From the NCBI GenBank assembly GCA_016185345.1, contig JACPNS010000021.1, positions 186,001-250,000 on the forward strand: a stretch of 64,000 nt of DNA. Direction: 5' to 3'. The stretch's first letter is position 1, and each line of letters begins with the position of its first letter. Of the stretch, positions 48,806 through 58,638 are shown one piece after another. A model generated the notes under the pieces. It did not search any database, was not told where the DNA came from, and saw only the letters and a program-made list of their open reading frames with translations. Source of the DNA: Solirubrobacterales bacterium (GTDB lineage Bacteria; Actinomycetota; Thermoleophilia; Solirubrobacterales; JACPNS01). Made by a program: the position numbers and the translations under genes.

Positions 48806-49846
48806 ATGGGCATTTTCAACTACTTGACTGGTTTTGGCGGCCGCGACATGGCCGTCGACCTTGGCACCGCGAACACCCTCGTTTACGTACGTGGGCGGGG
48901 CATCGTGCTGTCTGAGCCGTCCGTGGTCGCGATCGACTCGCAGACCCATGACGTGCACGCCGTCGGAGTCGAGGCCAAGCGCATGCTCGGTCGTACTCCG
49001 GGAAGCATCACCGCGATCCGCCCGCTGAAGGACGGAGTCATAGCCGACTTCGACGTGACCGAGCAGATGCTCCGTCACTTCATCCAGAAGGTCCACCAGT
49101 CGCGCTGGGCGCACCCGCGAGTAGTGGTCTGCGTCCCTTCGGGCGTGACCGGCGTAGAAAAGCGCGCAGTCGAAGAGGCCTGCCTCTCGGCGGGCGCCCG
49201 CCAGGCGTACCTGATTGAAGAGCCGATGGCAGCCGCAATCGGCGCCGGGCTTCCAGTCTCTGAGCCGACCGGCTCGATGATCGTCGACATCGGCGGCGGC
49301 ACAAGCGAGGTTGCTGTCATCTCGCTGGGCGGAATCGTCACGAGCCAGTCAGTGCGTGTCGGTGGCGACGAACTCGACGAAGCGATCGTCAACTACGTCA
49401 AGCGCGAGTACAAGCTGATGATCGGCCAGCAGACGGCCGAAGAGGTCAAGCTCGAGATCGGCTCCGCGTATCCATTGAAGGAAGAAGTTCAGGCCGAGAT
49501 TCGCGGACGCGACCTCGTGACCGGACTGCCGAAGACGATCGTCCTGACCAACGATGAGGTCCACCGCGCACTGGCCGAGCCAGTCGGCGCGATCATCGAT
49601 TCAATTCGTGTGACGCTCGACCAGACGCCCCCAGAGCTGGCCAGCGACATCATGGACCGCGGGATCATGCTTGCCGGCGGCGGCTCGCTCCTGAAGGGCT
49701 TCCCGGAACGGCTCCGTGAAGAAACCCAGATCCCCACTCACCTTGCGGAATCACCACTGACCTGCGTCGCGATTGGCTCTGGCCGGTCGCTTGAAGAGTT
49801 CGAGGCGATCCACCGCACGACCAAGGCGCGCCGCCGCCGGCGCTAG
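48806..49846 (+). CDS. mreB: Rod shape-determining protein MreB
   Basis: A 346-residue bacterial actin that organises lateral cell-wall synthesis. Phosphate 1 motif is [15 protein letters not shown], phosphate 2 is [18 protein letters not shown], and the adenosine motif is [18 protein letters not shown]. The N-terminus has the amphipathic-type [12 protein letters not shown], and the C-terminus is strongly basic (KARRRRR). First gene of mreB-mreC-mreD-mrdA-rodA, indicating a rod-shaped cell with an elongasome. Confidence 0.97.
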   Translation: MGIFNYLTGFGGRDMAVDLGTANTLVYVRGRGIVLSEPSVVAIDSQTHDVHAVGVEAKRMLGRTPGSITAIRPLKDGVIADFDVTEQMLRHFIQKVHQSRWAHPRVVVCVPSGVTGVEKRAVEEACLSAGARQAYLIEEPMAAAIGAGLPVSEPTGSMIVDIGGGTSEVAVISLGGIVTSQSVRVGGDELDEAIVNYVKREYKLMIGQQTAEEVKLEIGSAYPLKEEVQAEIRGRDLVTGLPKTIVLTNDEVHRALAEPVGAIIDSIRVTLDQTPPELASDIMDRGIMLAGGGSLLKGFPERLREETQIPTHLAESPLTCVAIGSGRSLEEFEAIHRTTKARRRRR

Positions 49847-49858
49847 GCGCCAAGGTAA

Positions 49859-50746
49859 ATGCCGACCCGGCAACAGATCCGCCGACGTCGCATCACGGCA
49901 GGCGCACTCGTTGCGCTCTGTTTCATCCTGCTGACCGTTTATTTCAGCGAGGCGACGGGGGGTGCGCTCCACACGATGCAGCGCGGTGCAATCGAAGTTC
50001 TCTCGCCGCTTCAGTCGCTCGCCAGCGGCGCAGTCAAGCCGTTCAGCGACGGCGTCAACTGGGTCGGCGACTCGATCAGCGCGAAGGGCGACAACAAGAA
50101 GCTCCAGCTTCAGCTCGCAGACGCGCGTATCGCGCAGGCCCGGCTCCAGCAGGCGGCCAGCGAGAACGAGCAGCTGCGCGCGCTCGTCAAGTTTTCGGAC
50201 AGCCGAGACTTCCCGTCCGGCCGTACCGCGGTCGCGGCGCGGGTCATTGCACGCTCGCCGACCGAGTGGTACGGCCGTGTGACGATCAACGCCGGCTCGT
50301 CCGACGGCGTGCGCATAAACGATCCGGTGATCGCCGCCGGAAACAACAGGGGCGCGCTCGTGGGCAAAGTCACGACCGTCGCCGGAAACGCCTCTCAGGT
50401 CACGTTGCTCACCGACAGCGCGAGCAAAATAAGCGCGTTGATAGCCAAGCGGAACATCCTCGGGCTCATTCAACCTGGCGCCGGAGGCCAGGCGGGAGCG
50501 GATGATCTGCAGATGGCCTACATCGAGCAGCGCAGGACGATCGTCAAAGGCGACATGGTCGTGACCTCCGGCACAGTCGACGATCCCGAGAAGGTCGAGT
50601 CGATTTTTCCGGCCGGGATTCCGATCGGAGCCGTCACACGGGTTGACCCAGAAGAACGCCGCCTGTACGGCCGGGTGGACATAGCGCCCTATGCGGACAT
50701 CCGCGACATCCAGCTGCTGCAGGTGCTCACCCGTGAGGGCCGTTGA
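49859..50746 (+). CDS. mreC: Rod shape-determining protein MreC
   Basis: A 295-residue bitopic scaffold of the elongasome. One membrane helix (about 11-31), a coiled coil (about 68-110; KLQLQLADARIAQARLQQAASENEQLRALV), then two beta barrels containing VAARVIARSPTEWYGRVTINAGSSDGVRINDPVI and VVTSGTVDDPEKVESIFPAGIPIGAVTRV, typical of MreC. AAGG lies before the ATG. Partners are MreD and PBP2. Confidence 0.95.
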   Translation: MPTRQQIRRRRITAGALVALCFILLTVYFSEATGGALHTMQRGAIEVLSPLQSLASGAVKPFSDGVNWVGDSISAKGDNKKLQLQLADARIAQARLQQAASENEQLRALVKFSDSRDFPSGRTAVAARVIARSPTEWYGRVTINAGSSDGVRINDPVIAAGNNRGALVGKVTTVAGNASQVTLLTDSASKISALIAKRNILGLIQPGAGGQAGADDLQMAYIEQRRTIVKGDMVVTSGTVDDPEKVESIFPAGIPIGAVTRVDPEERRLYGRVDIAPYADIRDIQLLQVLTREGR

Positions 50747-50748
50747 TC

Positions 50749-51372
50749 ATGGCCCACGAGCAGGTACGCAGCTACGGCCGTCTGGCCCTGGTCGTCGGCG
50801 TCGGGGTGCTGGTTCAACTCGCCGTGATCGGGCAATTCCGCCCGTTTGGCGTCGTTCCCGACATCATGCCCGTGCTAGTCGTTTCGATCGGATTGCTCGG
50901 CGGCGCCACGACAGGCGCTACAACTGGATTCATCGCGGGTTTCCTCATCGACCTCACTCTGGTCCAGACAATGGGCGTGTCCTCACTACTTCTGACGATC
51001 GGCGGCTACTTCGCCGGCCGACTGCGCGAGCTCTATGACCCCGTGCACCCGCTGACCAGCTCTGCTGTCGGCGCGAGCGCCTCCGTCTTCTTTTCGGTCG
51101 GCTTCGGGATCATGCAGTTCTCGCTCGGCCAGCCTGCTCCGGATCCGCTGAGCATGCTCTGGCAGGTGCTGCTCTCGGCCGTGTACGGCGCGCTCATTGC
51201 TCCGATCGTGTTCCGCGTCGCCCGATGGGCGATGCTGCCAAATCTCGGCCGCGGCGGAGACCCGATGAAGCGCCGCCGTCGCGCGACTATGACCAGTCAG
51301 AGCGTGCTCGCATCGCCGACCGTCGATACGCGTAAGCGCCGTAAGCTGAGTCGTCGCAGGAGCAATTTCTGA
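50749..51372 (+). CDS. mreD: Rod shape-determining protein MreD
   Basis: About 207 residues with five to six membrane helices (VVGVGVLVQLAVIGQF, IMPVLVVSIGLLGGATTGATTGFIAGFLIDL...). The order MreC-MreD-PBP2 and the GFIAGFLIDLTL motif identify it. ATG 50749 is preferred over an overlapping TTG at 50743. The C-terminal ~45 residues are a basic cytoplasmic tail. Its stop shares a base with the mrdA ATG. Confidence 0.92.
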   Translation: MAHEQVRSYGRLALVVGVGVLVQLAVIGQFRPFGVVPDIMPVLVVSIGLLGGATTGATTGFIAGFLIDLTLVQTMGVSSLLLTIGGYFAGRLRELYDPVHPLTSSAVGASASVFFSVGFGIMQFSLGQPAPDPLSMLWQVLLSAVYGALIAPIVFRVARWAMLPNLGRGGDPMKRRRRATMTSQSVLASPTVDTRKRRKLSRRRSNF

Positions 51373-53303
51373 TGCCCGACAACTCGCCATTCTTCCGCCT
51401 GCCCGATCGACAGTCTGACGCGCTCAGCTCGCGTTCATCGCTGCGCATCGCAGTGCTCGGCGTGATTGCGTTGAGCCTGTTTGCAATTGTCTTCTTTCGC
51501 CTTTGGTTTCTCCAGGTGCTGAGCGGCAGCCAGTACCTCGCCGAGGCAAACCAGAATCGCACCCGAAACGTCCGTGTGGATGCGCCGCGCGGCAACATCG
51601 TCGACCGCAACGGCGACTTGCTGGTTGAAAACAGGAGCTCATGGCAGGTGCGCGTGGATCAGAACGCATGGGGCATCTCTCTGACCGAAAAAAACAAGCG
51701 GCTGAAATTCAACGACCCCGCCTTCAGGCCGTTGCTGAAACGACTTGCTCTGGCGCTCGACCGCCCGCAGCGCGACCTCAAGGCGAAGATGCGCGACTCG
51801 CTCTTTCAGGAGGGGTTTGCAAACGCAGTGGTGGCCGAGGACGTCGATTACGGCGGCGTCGTGAAGATCAGCGAGAACTCCGAGGCATTTCCCAATGTCG
51901 AGGTTTCTCAGTCCTACAAGCGCGCATACCCCAACGACAAGCTTGCGGCGCACCTTTTTGGCTACGCGCGCGAAATCGACGGAGAAGAACTGAAGTCGGG
52001 AAAATTTGAGAACGCCCAACAGGGCGATACGGTCGGCCAGACGGGCCTCGAGGTCCAGTACGACCAGTTCCTGCGCGGCAAGCCGGGCATGCAGCGAATT
52101 GAGGTCGAAGCCAGCGGCAGGGCGAGAAAGGACCTCCCGGGCACAAACCCGCAGACCGGCGACAGCCTGCGCCTGACCATCGACAAGGACCTGCAGAAGG
52201 TCGGAGAGTCGGCAATCGCAAAAGCTTCCGACGGCATAGCTTCGCACGGCGCAGCCTTCGTGGCGATGGATGTGAACAACGGTGAAATCCTCGGAATGGG
52301 CAGCTACCCGACCTACGACCCGGGCGTCTTTTCCGGAGTGCTCAAACAGTCCACCTACGAGCAGATCAGTTCAAAAGCCAACGGCCTCCCGATCATCAAC
52401 CGCGCGATTGGCGCGGCCTATCCGCCGGGCTCGACGTTCAAGGCGATCACCGCGATTGCGAACATGCAGGCCGGGCTGCTCCGCCCCGGTTACACGATCA
52501 ACGATGCCGGCGTGTGGGAGTACGGGGGGATCAAGTGGCAGAACGCCGGAAAAGAGCCGCTGGGCACCATCAACTTGAACGACGCGCTGCGCGCGTCGAG
52601 CGACATCTACTTCTATCAACAGGGTCTCAAGGCCTTCCAGAAGGGTGGCCAGATCATTCAGCGGATGGCCGCTCGCCTCGGCCTTGCGCGCGTGCCGAAC
52701 ATCGACCTACCGGACGCCGTGGCCGGAAAGGTCTCAAACCCGAAAATCGTCAAGGCCGAAACGGGCCGCACGTTTGGTGCCGGAGACAACATCAACGCCT
52801 CGGTCGGTCAGGGGTCGACACAGGTCTCACCGCTGCAGATGGCAGTTGCGTACGCCGCCCTGGGCAACGGGGGCTACGTCGTCACGCCGCACCTCGGAAA
52901 GGGCATCGACGACGCTCAGGGCGAAGCGGTCCAGACAATCGAGCTGCCTGCTCGACGCAAACTCGACCTCAATCCCTCCAACGTCAGCGCGATCCTCGCT
53001 GGACTGAACGCCGCGGCCCAACGGCCCGGCGGAACGAGCTACGGCGTCTTCAACAACTTTCCCAGGCCAATAGCTGGCAAGACCGGAACCGCAGAGGCCG
53101 GTGCTGGCAAATTGGATCAGTCCTGGTATGTCTCCCTCGCTCCGTACCCAAACCCGCGCTATGTTGTTGCGGTGACGGTTGAGCAAGGAGGCTTCGGAGC
53201 AGAATCCGCGGCGCCGGCTGCCCGTCAGATCCTCGCCAAACTGCTCAATTTGAGCAAGCGCGAGCAACGTAAGTGGCAGCCTGGGACCTCCCGCACTCTC
53301 TAG
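51372..53303 (+). CDS. mrdA: Penicillin-binding protein 2, elongasome transpeptidase
   Basis: A 643-residue class B PBP that cross-links peptidoglycan during elongation. One N-terminal membrane helix (about 27-48), a pedestal domain starting with APRGNIVDRNGDLL, and the transpeptidase domain with catalytic S354-T-F-K357 in PPGSTFKAIT, SSD in LRASSDIYFYQ, and KTGTAEAG. All three active-site motifs are intact. It overlaps mreD by one base and precedes rodA, its glycosyltransferase partner. Confidence 0.96.
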   Translation: MPDNSPFFRLPDRQSDALSSRSSLRIAVLGVIALSLFAIVFFRLWFLQVLSGSQYLAEANQNRTRNVRVDAPRGNIVDRNGDLLVENRSSWQVRVDQNAWGISLTEKNKRLKFNDPAFRPLLKRLALALDRPQRDLKAKMRDSLFQEGFANAVVAEDVDYGGVVKISENSEAFPNVEVSQSYKRAYPNDKLAAHLFGYAREIDGEELKSGKFENAQQGDTVGQTGLEVQYDQFLRGKPGMQRIEVEASGRARKDLPGTNPQTGDSLRLTIDKDLQKVGESAIAKASDGIASHGAAFVAMDVNNGEILGMGSYPTYDPGVFSGVLKQSTYEQISSKANGLPIINRAIGAAYPPGSTFKAITAIANMQAGLLRPGYTINDAGVWEYGGIKWQNAGKEPLGTINLNDALRASSDIYFYQQGLKAFQKGGQIIQRMAARLGLARVPNIDLPDAVAGKVSNPKIVKAETGRTFGAGDNINASVGQGSTQVSPLQMAVAYAALGNGGYVVTPHLGKGIDDAQGEAVQTIELPARRKLDLNPSNVSAILAGLNAAAQRPGGTSYGVFNNFPRPIAGKTGTAEAGAGKLDQSWYVSLAPYPNPRYVVAVTVEQGGFGAESAAPAARQILAKLLNLSKREQRKWQPGTSRTL

Positions 53304-53342
53304 GGCCGACTGCCGAGCAAACTCTTTTCCTTGTACTCCGAA

Positions 53343-54539
53343 ATGCCAACTGCAGATATACCCGCTCAAAGGATCGACCCGACCGGGGTCGCTGCGGGAG
53401 TCAAGCGCTTCCGAGCCGACGCTGCGTCGCGGGTGATCGCGCGCGGCTTCGACTGGCCGCTGCTTGGCGCAGCGATCGCGCTGATCACATACAGCGTGAT
53501 AGTTATGAATGGGGCAACGGACAACGACGTGCCCGGCAGTCCGGACTTCTACGTCATTCGGCAGTCTGTTTTTGCAGTGGCTGGTGTCTTCCTGCTCTTC
53601 GCCGTGAGCCGCATCGACTACACGCGGCTGCGTGAGTACCGCACGCAGATATACGCGTTCCTGATCGTTTCAAACGTGATCGTGCTTCTGCTCGGCACGG
53701 CGACGAAGGGTTCCCGCCGTTGGATCGATGTGGGCTTCTTCCAGATACAACCTTCAGAGCTCGGCAAGGTGTTCTTGATTCTCACTCTTGCTGCGTTCAT
53801 AGCGGACCGCGGGCGTGACCGCCAGACCGGCGGCATCGTGCTACCGGTGATCGCGCTCGCGGCGCTGCCCGCAGGGCTCGTTTTCATCCAGCCGGACCTC
53901 GGTACAGCGCTGGTGTACGGGGCGATCACCCTCAGCTTGCTCTTCGTCGGCGGCATTCCTTGGCAACAGATGGCAGCGCTTCTGGTCGCGATCGTGCTGA
54001 TGGCGACCGCGGTGCTCTGGGCCGCACCCGCCGCAGGCGTGAACTTGCTCAAGGACTATCAGGTCAGTCGCTTGACGGCGTTTCTGCATCCCAGCGATGA
54101 TCCCGGTGGAGTGGCATTTCAACAGAACCAGGGCCAGATCGCGATTGGCGCCGGACAGCGCATCGGCCGCGGTCTTGAGGACGCCACCCAGACCCAACTC
54201 AATTTCATCCCCGAACACCGCACGGACTTCATCTTTGCGGTGGTCGGAGAGTCGTACGGGTTTGCCGGCGCGGCTCTTGTCATGACGCTTTTCGCGCTTC
54301 TGATCTGGCGGGGCTTGCGCATTCTTGCGCTTGCCCGCGACCAGTTCGGGGCGTTGATCGCTGCCGGAGTGGTGGCGATGTTGATGTTTCAGGTATTCGT
54401 AAACGTAGGGATGAACATCGGAATCATGCCGATCACCGGTGTGACTCTGCCGTTGATGAGTTACGGGGGAGCCTCCGTGCTCACCACGTTCATCGCTCTC
54501 GGTCTCTTGCAGTCAGTAGCCGTGCGCAGCCGCCATTAG
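53343..54539 (+). CDS. rodA: Peptidoglycan glycosyltransferase RodA
   Basis: About 398 residues with ten membrane helices; a SEDS-family glycosyltransferase polymerising lipid II. Conserved blocks are KGSRRWIDVGFFQIQPSELGKVFLIL, FIQPDLGTALVYG with the catalytic Asp, IAIGAGQRIGRG, FIPEHRTDFIFAVVGESYGFAGA and TGVTLPLMSYGGASVLTTF. ATG 53343 is preferred to a TTG four codons upstream. Last gene of the shape operon. Confidence 0.96.
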   Translation: MPTADIPAQRIDPTGVAAGVKRFRADAASRVIARGFDWPLLGAAIALITYSVIVMNGATDNDVPGSPDFYVIRQSVFAVAGVFLLFAVSRIDYTRLREYRTQIYAFLIVSNVIVLLLGTATKGSRRWIDVGFFQIQPSELGKVFLILTLAAFIADRGRDRQTGGIVLPVIALAALPAGLVFIQPDLGTALVYGAITLSLLFVGGIPWQQMAALLVAIVLMATAVLWAAPAAGVNLLKDYQVSRLTAFLHPSDDPGGVAFQQNQGQIAIGAGQRIGRGLEDATQTQLNFIPEHRTDFIFAVVGESYGFAGAALVMTLFALLIWRGLRILALARDQFGALIAAGVVAMLMFQVFVNVGMNIGIMPITGVTLPLMSYGGASVLTTFIALGLLQSVAVRSRH

Positions 54540-54596
54540 GCATTTCACGGCGCTAGTCCGCAACGGGCCGGCTCAAAAAATCATTCGAGGTAAAAA

Positions 54597-56567
54597 GTGA
54601 AGAAGAAGGTTTTGGTCAGTGCCGACCGCAACGAAACCCGCGTCGCGATGCTGGAGGCAGCGGGCACGCCGGGGAAGCGTACGGGCGGCAGGTCGGCCAC
54701 CAAGGACACAACAGACTGGCGCACCGCAGAGCTCTACCTGGAGCGACGCGGCGAGCGTTCAATCGTCGGCAACGTCTACAAGGCGAAGGTCGAAAACGTC
54801 GTCGCGGGCCTCGAGGCCGCGTTCGTGGACATCGGATTCGAGAAGAACGGCTTTCTGCACGTTGACGACATCGTCGTTGACGGTAAGCAGGTCGCCAAGC
54901 GAGGTACCGGTCGCGGCGCACGCATCACTGACCTGTTGAAAAGCGGCCAGGAGATCGTCGTGCAGGTCACAAAGGACCCGCTCAAGACCAAGGGTGCGCG
55001 GCTCACGATGCAGCTCGCGATCCCTGGCCGCTACATGGTCTTCGTACCGAGCGGCGAGGGCGTCGGCTTTTCGCGCCGCCTCGAGGACAAAGAGCGTCTG
55101 CGCCTCAAGCGCGAGGCCCGTGGCCTCGACCTGCTCGGCGGCGGAGCGATCATCCGCACCGCGGCGCGTGGCGCCACGCACGAGGACTTCGTCCGCGAAC
55201 TGATCTACCTGAACATGCTCAACGACGTGCTCGACCGTCGCGCCGATGAAACTCCCGCGCCGGCGATGATCTTCCAGGAAGCAGACCTCTCGATCCGCGT
55301 TATCCGCGACGTCTTCACGGACGAACTCGATGAGGCGCTGATCGACGATGAGGCACAGTACGAGCGCGTCAAATCGTTCCTCACGCGCACCGCACCCGAG
55401 CTTTCGGACCGCGTTGTGCGGTACGAGGAGCCCAAGACCACGCTCTTCGAAAAGTACGGCGTAGAGGAAGAGATCCTCAAGATCCTCTCCACGCGTGTGG
55501 ACCTGCCCAGCGGCGGCTACCTGATCATCGAGCACACCGAGGCTCTGACGATCATCGACGTCAACACCGGTTCATTCACCGGTCGAGGAAAGGCGCGTGG
55601 CCTCGAAGAGACGATCACGCACACCAACCTCGAGGCAGCAGAAGAAGCAGTGCGCCAGATCCGGCTGCGCGACATCGGCGGAATCATCGTCATTGACTTC
55701 ATCGACATGGCGCGCGCGAGCAATCGCGACGCCGTGCTCAAGGTCATGCGCAAGTCGCTGGACGAGGACCGCACCAAGACTCACGTCGTCGAGATCTCGC
55801 CGCTCGGCCTGGTCGAGATGACGCGCCAGAACGTCACCGATGGCGTGCGCGAGATCATGACCAAGGTCTGCCCGGTCTGCAACGGCGAGGGCGTCGTGCT
55901 CTCAGAAGAAACGGTCGCGCTGCACGTCGAAAGGCACATTCGCGAATACATCGCTGAGAACCCCAAGCCCGAGGCATACCTGGTACAGATCAACCCGCGC
56001 GTCACAGACGCACTGCTGCACAAGATGGGCTCACCGATCGCCCACCTCGAGATGGAGACCGGCAAGGCAATCCTGTTTGAAGGTGGCGATGGTCTGCCAC
56101 TCGAACACTTCGCCGTGACCTTCGAGGGCACGGTCAAGAAGGTCGAGGAGAAGGCGCTGCCCTTCCAGATGGGCGACGAAGTGATGGTTCACGTCGTTGA
56201 GCCGCACATGTACGAGGACGACGCTGCCGTGGCCAAGCTTGACCACTACATCATCGCCATTGAAGGGGCCATGGATCGCATCGGGACGAAGGCGCTCGTG
56301 CGCATCAAGGATGTCGGCCGCAACGTCGCCAGGGCAGAGATTGCCGACGATGGGCCGCCCAAGCAGGCTCGCAAGAAGCCCGCTGCCGCAGCCTCGAACG
56401 GCAAGCAGAGCAACGGAAATGGCGTGGTCGCCGAAGATGGCAAGGACGACCAACTAGAATCCTCCGGAACTCGTGCCCCTCGCCGTCGTGGCAGTAGGGG
56501 TGGCCGAGGTCGTTCGCGCGCCAAGACCGGCGGCGACTCGCTTGGCAAAGAATCTTCTGAGAGCTAG
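54597..56567 (+). CDS. rng: Ribonuclease E/G
   Basis: A 656-residue endoribonuclease for mRNA decay and rRNA processing. An S1 domain (about 60-150, NVYKAKVENVVAGLEAAFVDIGFEKNGFLHVDD) is followed by the 5'-sensor and RNase H-like region, the DNase I-like catalytic motif IIDVNTGSFTGRG (catalytic Asp) with IVIDFIDMA, and the zinc-link CPVCNGEG. A basic, disordered C-terminal tail (about 580-656) takes the place of a degradosome scaffold. GTG start 54597 follows GAGG. Upstream of rplU-rpmA as in many bacteria. Confidence 0.95.
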   Translation: MKKKVLVSADRNETRVAMLEAAGTPGKRTGGRSATKDTTDWRTAELYLERRGERSIVGNVYKAKVENVVAGLEAAFVDIGFEKNGFLHVDDIVVDGKQVAKRGTGRGARITDLLKSGQEIVVQVTKDPLKTKGARLTMQLAIPGRYMVFVPSGEGVGFSRRLEDKERLRLKREARGLDLLGGGAIIRTAARGATHEDFVRELIYLNMLNDVLDRRADETPAPAMIFQEADLSIRVIRDVFTDELDEALIDDEAQYERVKSFLTRTAPELSDRVVRYEEPKTTLFEKYGVEEEILKILSTRVDLPSGGYLIIEHTEALTIIDVNTGSFTGRGKARGLEETITHTNLEAAEEAVRQIRLRDIGGIIVIDFIDMARASNRDAVLKVMRKSLDEDRTKTHVVEISPLGLVEMTRQNVTDGVREIMTKVCPVCNGEGVVLSEETVALHVERHIREYIAENPKPEAYLVQINPRVTDALLHKMGSPIAHLEMETGKAILFEGGDGLPLEHFAVTFEGTVKKVEEKALPFQMGDEVMVHVVEPHMYEDDAAVAKLDHYIIAIEGAMDRIGTKALVRIKDVGRNVARAEIADDGPPKQARKKPAAAASNGKQSNGNGVVAEDGKDDQLESSGTRAPRRRGSRGGRGRSRAKTGGDSLGKESSES

Positions 56568-56580
56568 AAAGACTTAACTG

Positions 56581-56964
56581 ATGATGGCTACTGCCACAAA
56601 ACAAAAGACTTACGCCGTCGTCGAAGTAGGCGGCAACCAGCACCGCGTAAGCGAGGGCGATTTCATCCTCGTGGACCGCATCGCCGACAAGGAGGGCGCG
56701 AAAATCGCCCTCAAGCCGCTGATGTTGCGCGGCAAGGATGTCGTTCTCGACGCCAAGGGCCTCGAGAAGGTCAAGGTCGAGGCCACGATTCGTGGTCACG
56801 AGCGCGGCGAGAAGATCCGCGTCTTCAAGTTCAAGCCCAAGCGTGGCTACAAGAAGACCCAGGGTCACCGTCAGGAGTTGACGCGCCTAGAGGTGACGAA
56901 GATCACCGGTGGAGCAGCCGCTGCAGCCAAGAAGCCGGCCGCAGCCAAGAAAGACGAGGAGTAG
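56581..56964 (+). CDS. rplU: 50S ribosomal protein L21
   Basis: A 127-residue L21 with the family core YAVVEVGGNQHRVSEGDFILVDRI, and KIRVFKFKPKRGYKKTQGHRQELTRLEVTKI. The last ~20 residues are an Ala/Lys-rich extension. The second ATG (56584) is an equal start candidate. It lies 13 bases after the RNase gene and 3 bases before rpmA. Confidence 0.97.
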   Translation: MMATATKQKTYAVVEVGGNQHRVSEGDFILVDRIADKEGAKIALKPLMLRGKDVVLDAKGLEKVKVEATIRGHERGEKIRVFKFKPKRGYKKTQGHRQELTRLEVTKITGGAAAAAKKPAAAKKDEE

Positions 56965-56967
56965 CCA

Positions 56968-57222
56968 ATGGCTCATAAAAAAGGTCTTGGATCCAGCAAG
57001 AACGGTCGCGATTCACAAGCCAAGCGCCTCGGCGTGAAGGTTTTCTCGGGCCAGACAGTCACCGGTGGCGAGATCATCGTCCGTCAGCGTGGCACCGTCT
57101 ACAAGCCCGGCGAGGGCACTGGCATCGGTCGTGACCACACGATCTACGCGGCCCGCGAGGGCGTAGTTGACTTCTCGACCGGTCGTCGTGGCCGCGTCAT
57201 CGCAGTCCACCCTGCCAAATAG
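56968..57222 (+). CDS. rpmA: 50S ribosomal protein L27
   Basis: An 84-residue L27, starting [24 protein letters not shown] with the conserved flexible N-terminus that reaches the peptidyl transferase centre, and containing [16 protein letters not shown] and [10 protein letters not shown]. There is no N-terminal extension of the Firmicutes type that needs Prp cleavage. Confidence 0.97.
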   Translation: MAHKKGLGSSKNGRDSQAKRLGVKVFSGQTVTGGEIIVRQRGTVYKPGEGTGIGRDHTIYAAREGVVDFSTGRRGRVIAVHPAK

Positions 57223-57279
57223 GCGTTTCCAAAGAGTTCAGGGTCAAGCGCGGCATCGGCAAGCTCTAACCCGGCCACC

Positions 57280-57285
57280 TAGGAT
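57280..57285 (+). promoter_or_regulatory. Putative -10 box of obg
   Basis: TAGGAT, 6 nt before GTG 57292. Leaderless-type spacing. Confidence 0.5.
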
Positions 57286-57291
57286 CACAGC

Positions 57292-58605
57292 GTGTTCTAC
57301 GACCACGTGACATTTCGCGTGATCGCCGGTCGCGGTGGCAACGGCTCTGTTTCCTTCAGGCGCGAGGCTCACGTGCCCAAAGGCGGTCCCGACGGCGGAG
57401 ACGGAGGCCATGGCGGAAACGTCGTGGTCGTCTGTGACGGCTCTCTTCGCGACCTGCAGCAGTACCGCGGGCGCGTTGAGTTCAAGGGCGATCACGGACA
57501 TCACGGCGAGGGCAATCGTCGGCACGGCGCAACCGGAGAGGTCCTGGAGCTACGCGTACCTCCCGGAACTCGCGTCACTCGCGCCGACGGCTCACTCGAG
57601 GCCGAGCTGAACGAGCCCGGCGAGCAGGTGATCGTCGCGCGCGGCGGCACCGGTGGTCGCGGTAACAAGCAGTTCGCGACCAGCACCCAGCAGGCGCCTC
57701 GTTTCTCCGAGAGCGGTCTGCCGGGCGAAGAGGTGGAGCTTGACCTGCGGCTCAGGCTGCTCGCGGATGCCGGGCTCGTCGGGCTGCCCAACGCGGGCAA
57801 GTCGTCGCTGCTCGACCGCATGACGGCCGCCGCACCGAAAATTGCCAACTATCCGTTCACGACTCTTGAACCGGTGCTCGGAACGCTCGACGCCGAGGAC
57901 CGTCAGCTGGTTCTCGTCGATATTCCGGGGCTGATCGAGGGAGCGCACGAGGGGGCGGGCCTTGGCCATGACTTTCTTGCGCACGTCGAGCGATGCAAGC
58001 TCTTGATTCACGTTTTGGATCTCGCCCCGCTCGACGGCTCTGATCCCGTCGAGAACTTCGAGACGATCGAAAACGAGCTCGCAGAGCACGACGGTCGGCT
58101 GGCGAGGCTTCCACGAATCCTCGCTCTGAGTAAGTCCGACCTCGTAGCGCCGGAGGCGGGCGCTGAGGCGCTCGAAGAATGGCGCGAGCGACTGGGCGAT
58201 CGGATGCTCGCCTTCGTGCTCACCTCATCGGCCACGCGGGAGGGGCTCGACGAGCTGCGCTCGGCAATCTTCAAGCACGTGCCTGCCGAGATCGAGGCCT
58301 CGCACTACATCCCGGGTGTCGGAGAAGTTCGTGCGCCGATCATCGATCGACCCGAACACATCGTCTACAAGCCCCTCGACAAGGACGGCTTCTCGGTAGA
58401 ACCAATCGCCCCGCGCGTCTTCGCTGTTCGCGGCAAGGGCATCGAACTTCTGCTCAAGCGCTTTGACGTCGGCAACGACGAGGCCCTCCGTCACGTCGAG
58501 CAGCGACTACGGTCGATCGGAGTAATCCGTGAGCTCGAACGCAAGGGTTTTGAGTCGGGCGACGAAATAGAGATCGCGGGCGAGCGTTTCGAGCTCGACG
58601 TCTGA
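57292..58605 (+). CDS. obg: GTPase Obg
   Basis: A 437-residue ribosome-associated GTPase. The glycine-rich Obg fold spans about 1-160 (ViAGRGGNGSVSFRREAHVPKGG, GGTGGRGNKQFATS), the G domain has G1 GLPNAGKSSL, G2/G3 FTTLEPVLG and DIPGLIEGA, G4 LSKSDL, and a C-terminal OCT domain (about 345-437; GFSVEPIAPRVFAVRGKGIELLLKRFDVGNDEALRHVEQRL). GTG start 57292. Confidence 0.96.
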   Translation: MFYDHVTFRVIAGRGGNGSVSFRREAHVPKGGPDGGDGGHGGNVVVVCDGSLRDLQQYRGRVEFKGDHGHHGEGNRRHGATGEVLELRVPPGTRVTRADGSLEAELNEPGEQVIVARGGTGGRGNKQFATSTQQAPRFSESGLPGEEVELDLRLRLLADAGLVGLPNAGKSSLLDRMTAAAPKIANYPFTTLEPVLGTLDAEDRQLVLVDIPGLIEGAHEGAGLGHDFLAHVERCKLLIHVLDLAPLDGSDPVENFETIENELAEHDGRLARLPRILALSKSDLVAPEAGAEALEEWRERLGDRMLAFVLTSSATREGLDELRSAIFKHVPAEIEASHYIPGVGEVRAPIIDRPEHIVYKPLDKDGFSVEPIAPRVFAVRGKGIELLLKRFDVGNDEALRHVEQRLRSIGVIRELERKGFESGDEIEIAGERFELDV

Positions 58606-58625
58606 TGCCATGCACAGTCGAGCAG

Positions 58626-58631
58626 TAGGTT
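58626..58631 (+). promoter_or_regulatory. Putative -10 box of proB
   Basis: TAGGTT, 7 nt before ATG 58639. Leaderless-type spacing. Confidence 0.45.
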
Positions 58632-58638
58632 TAGCGCC

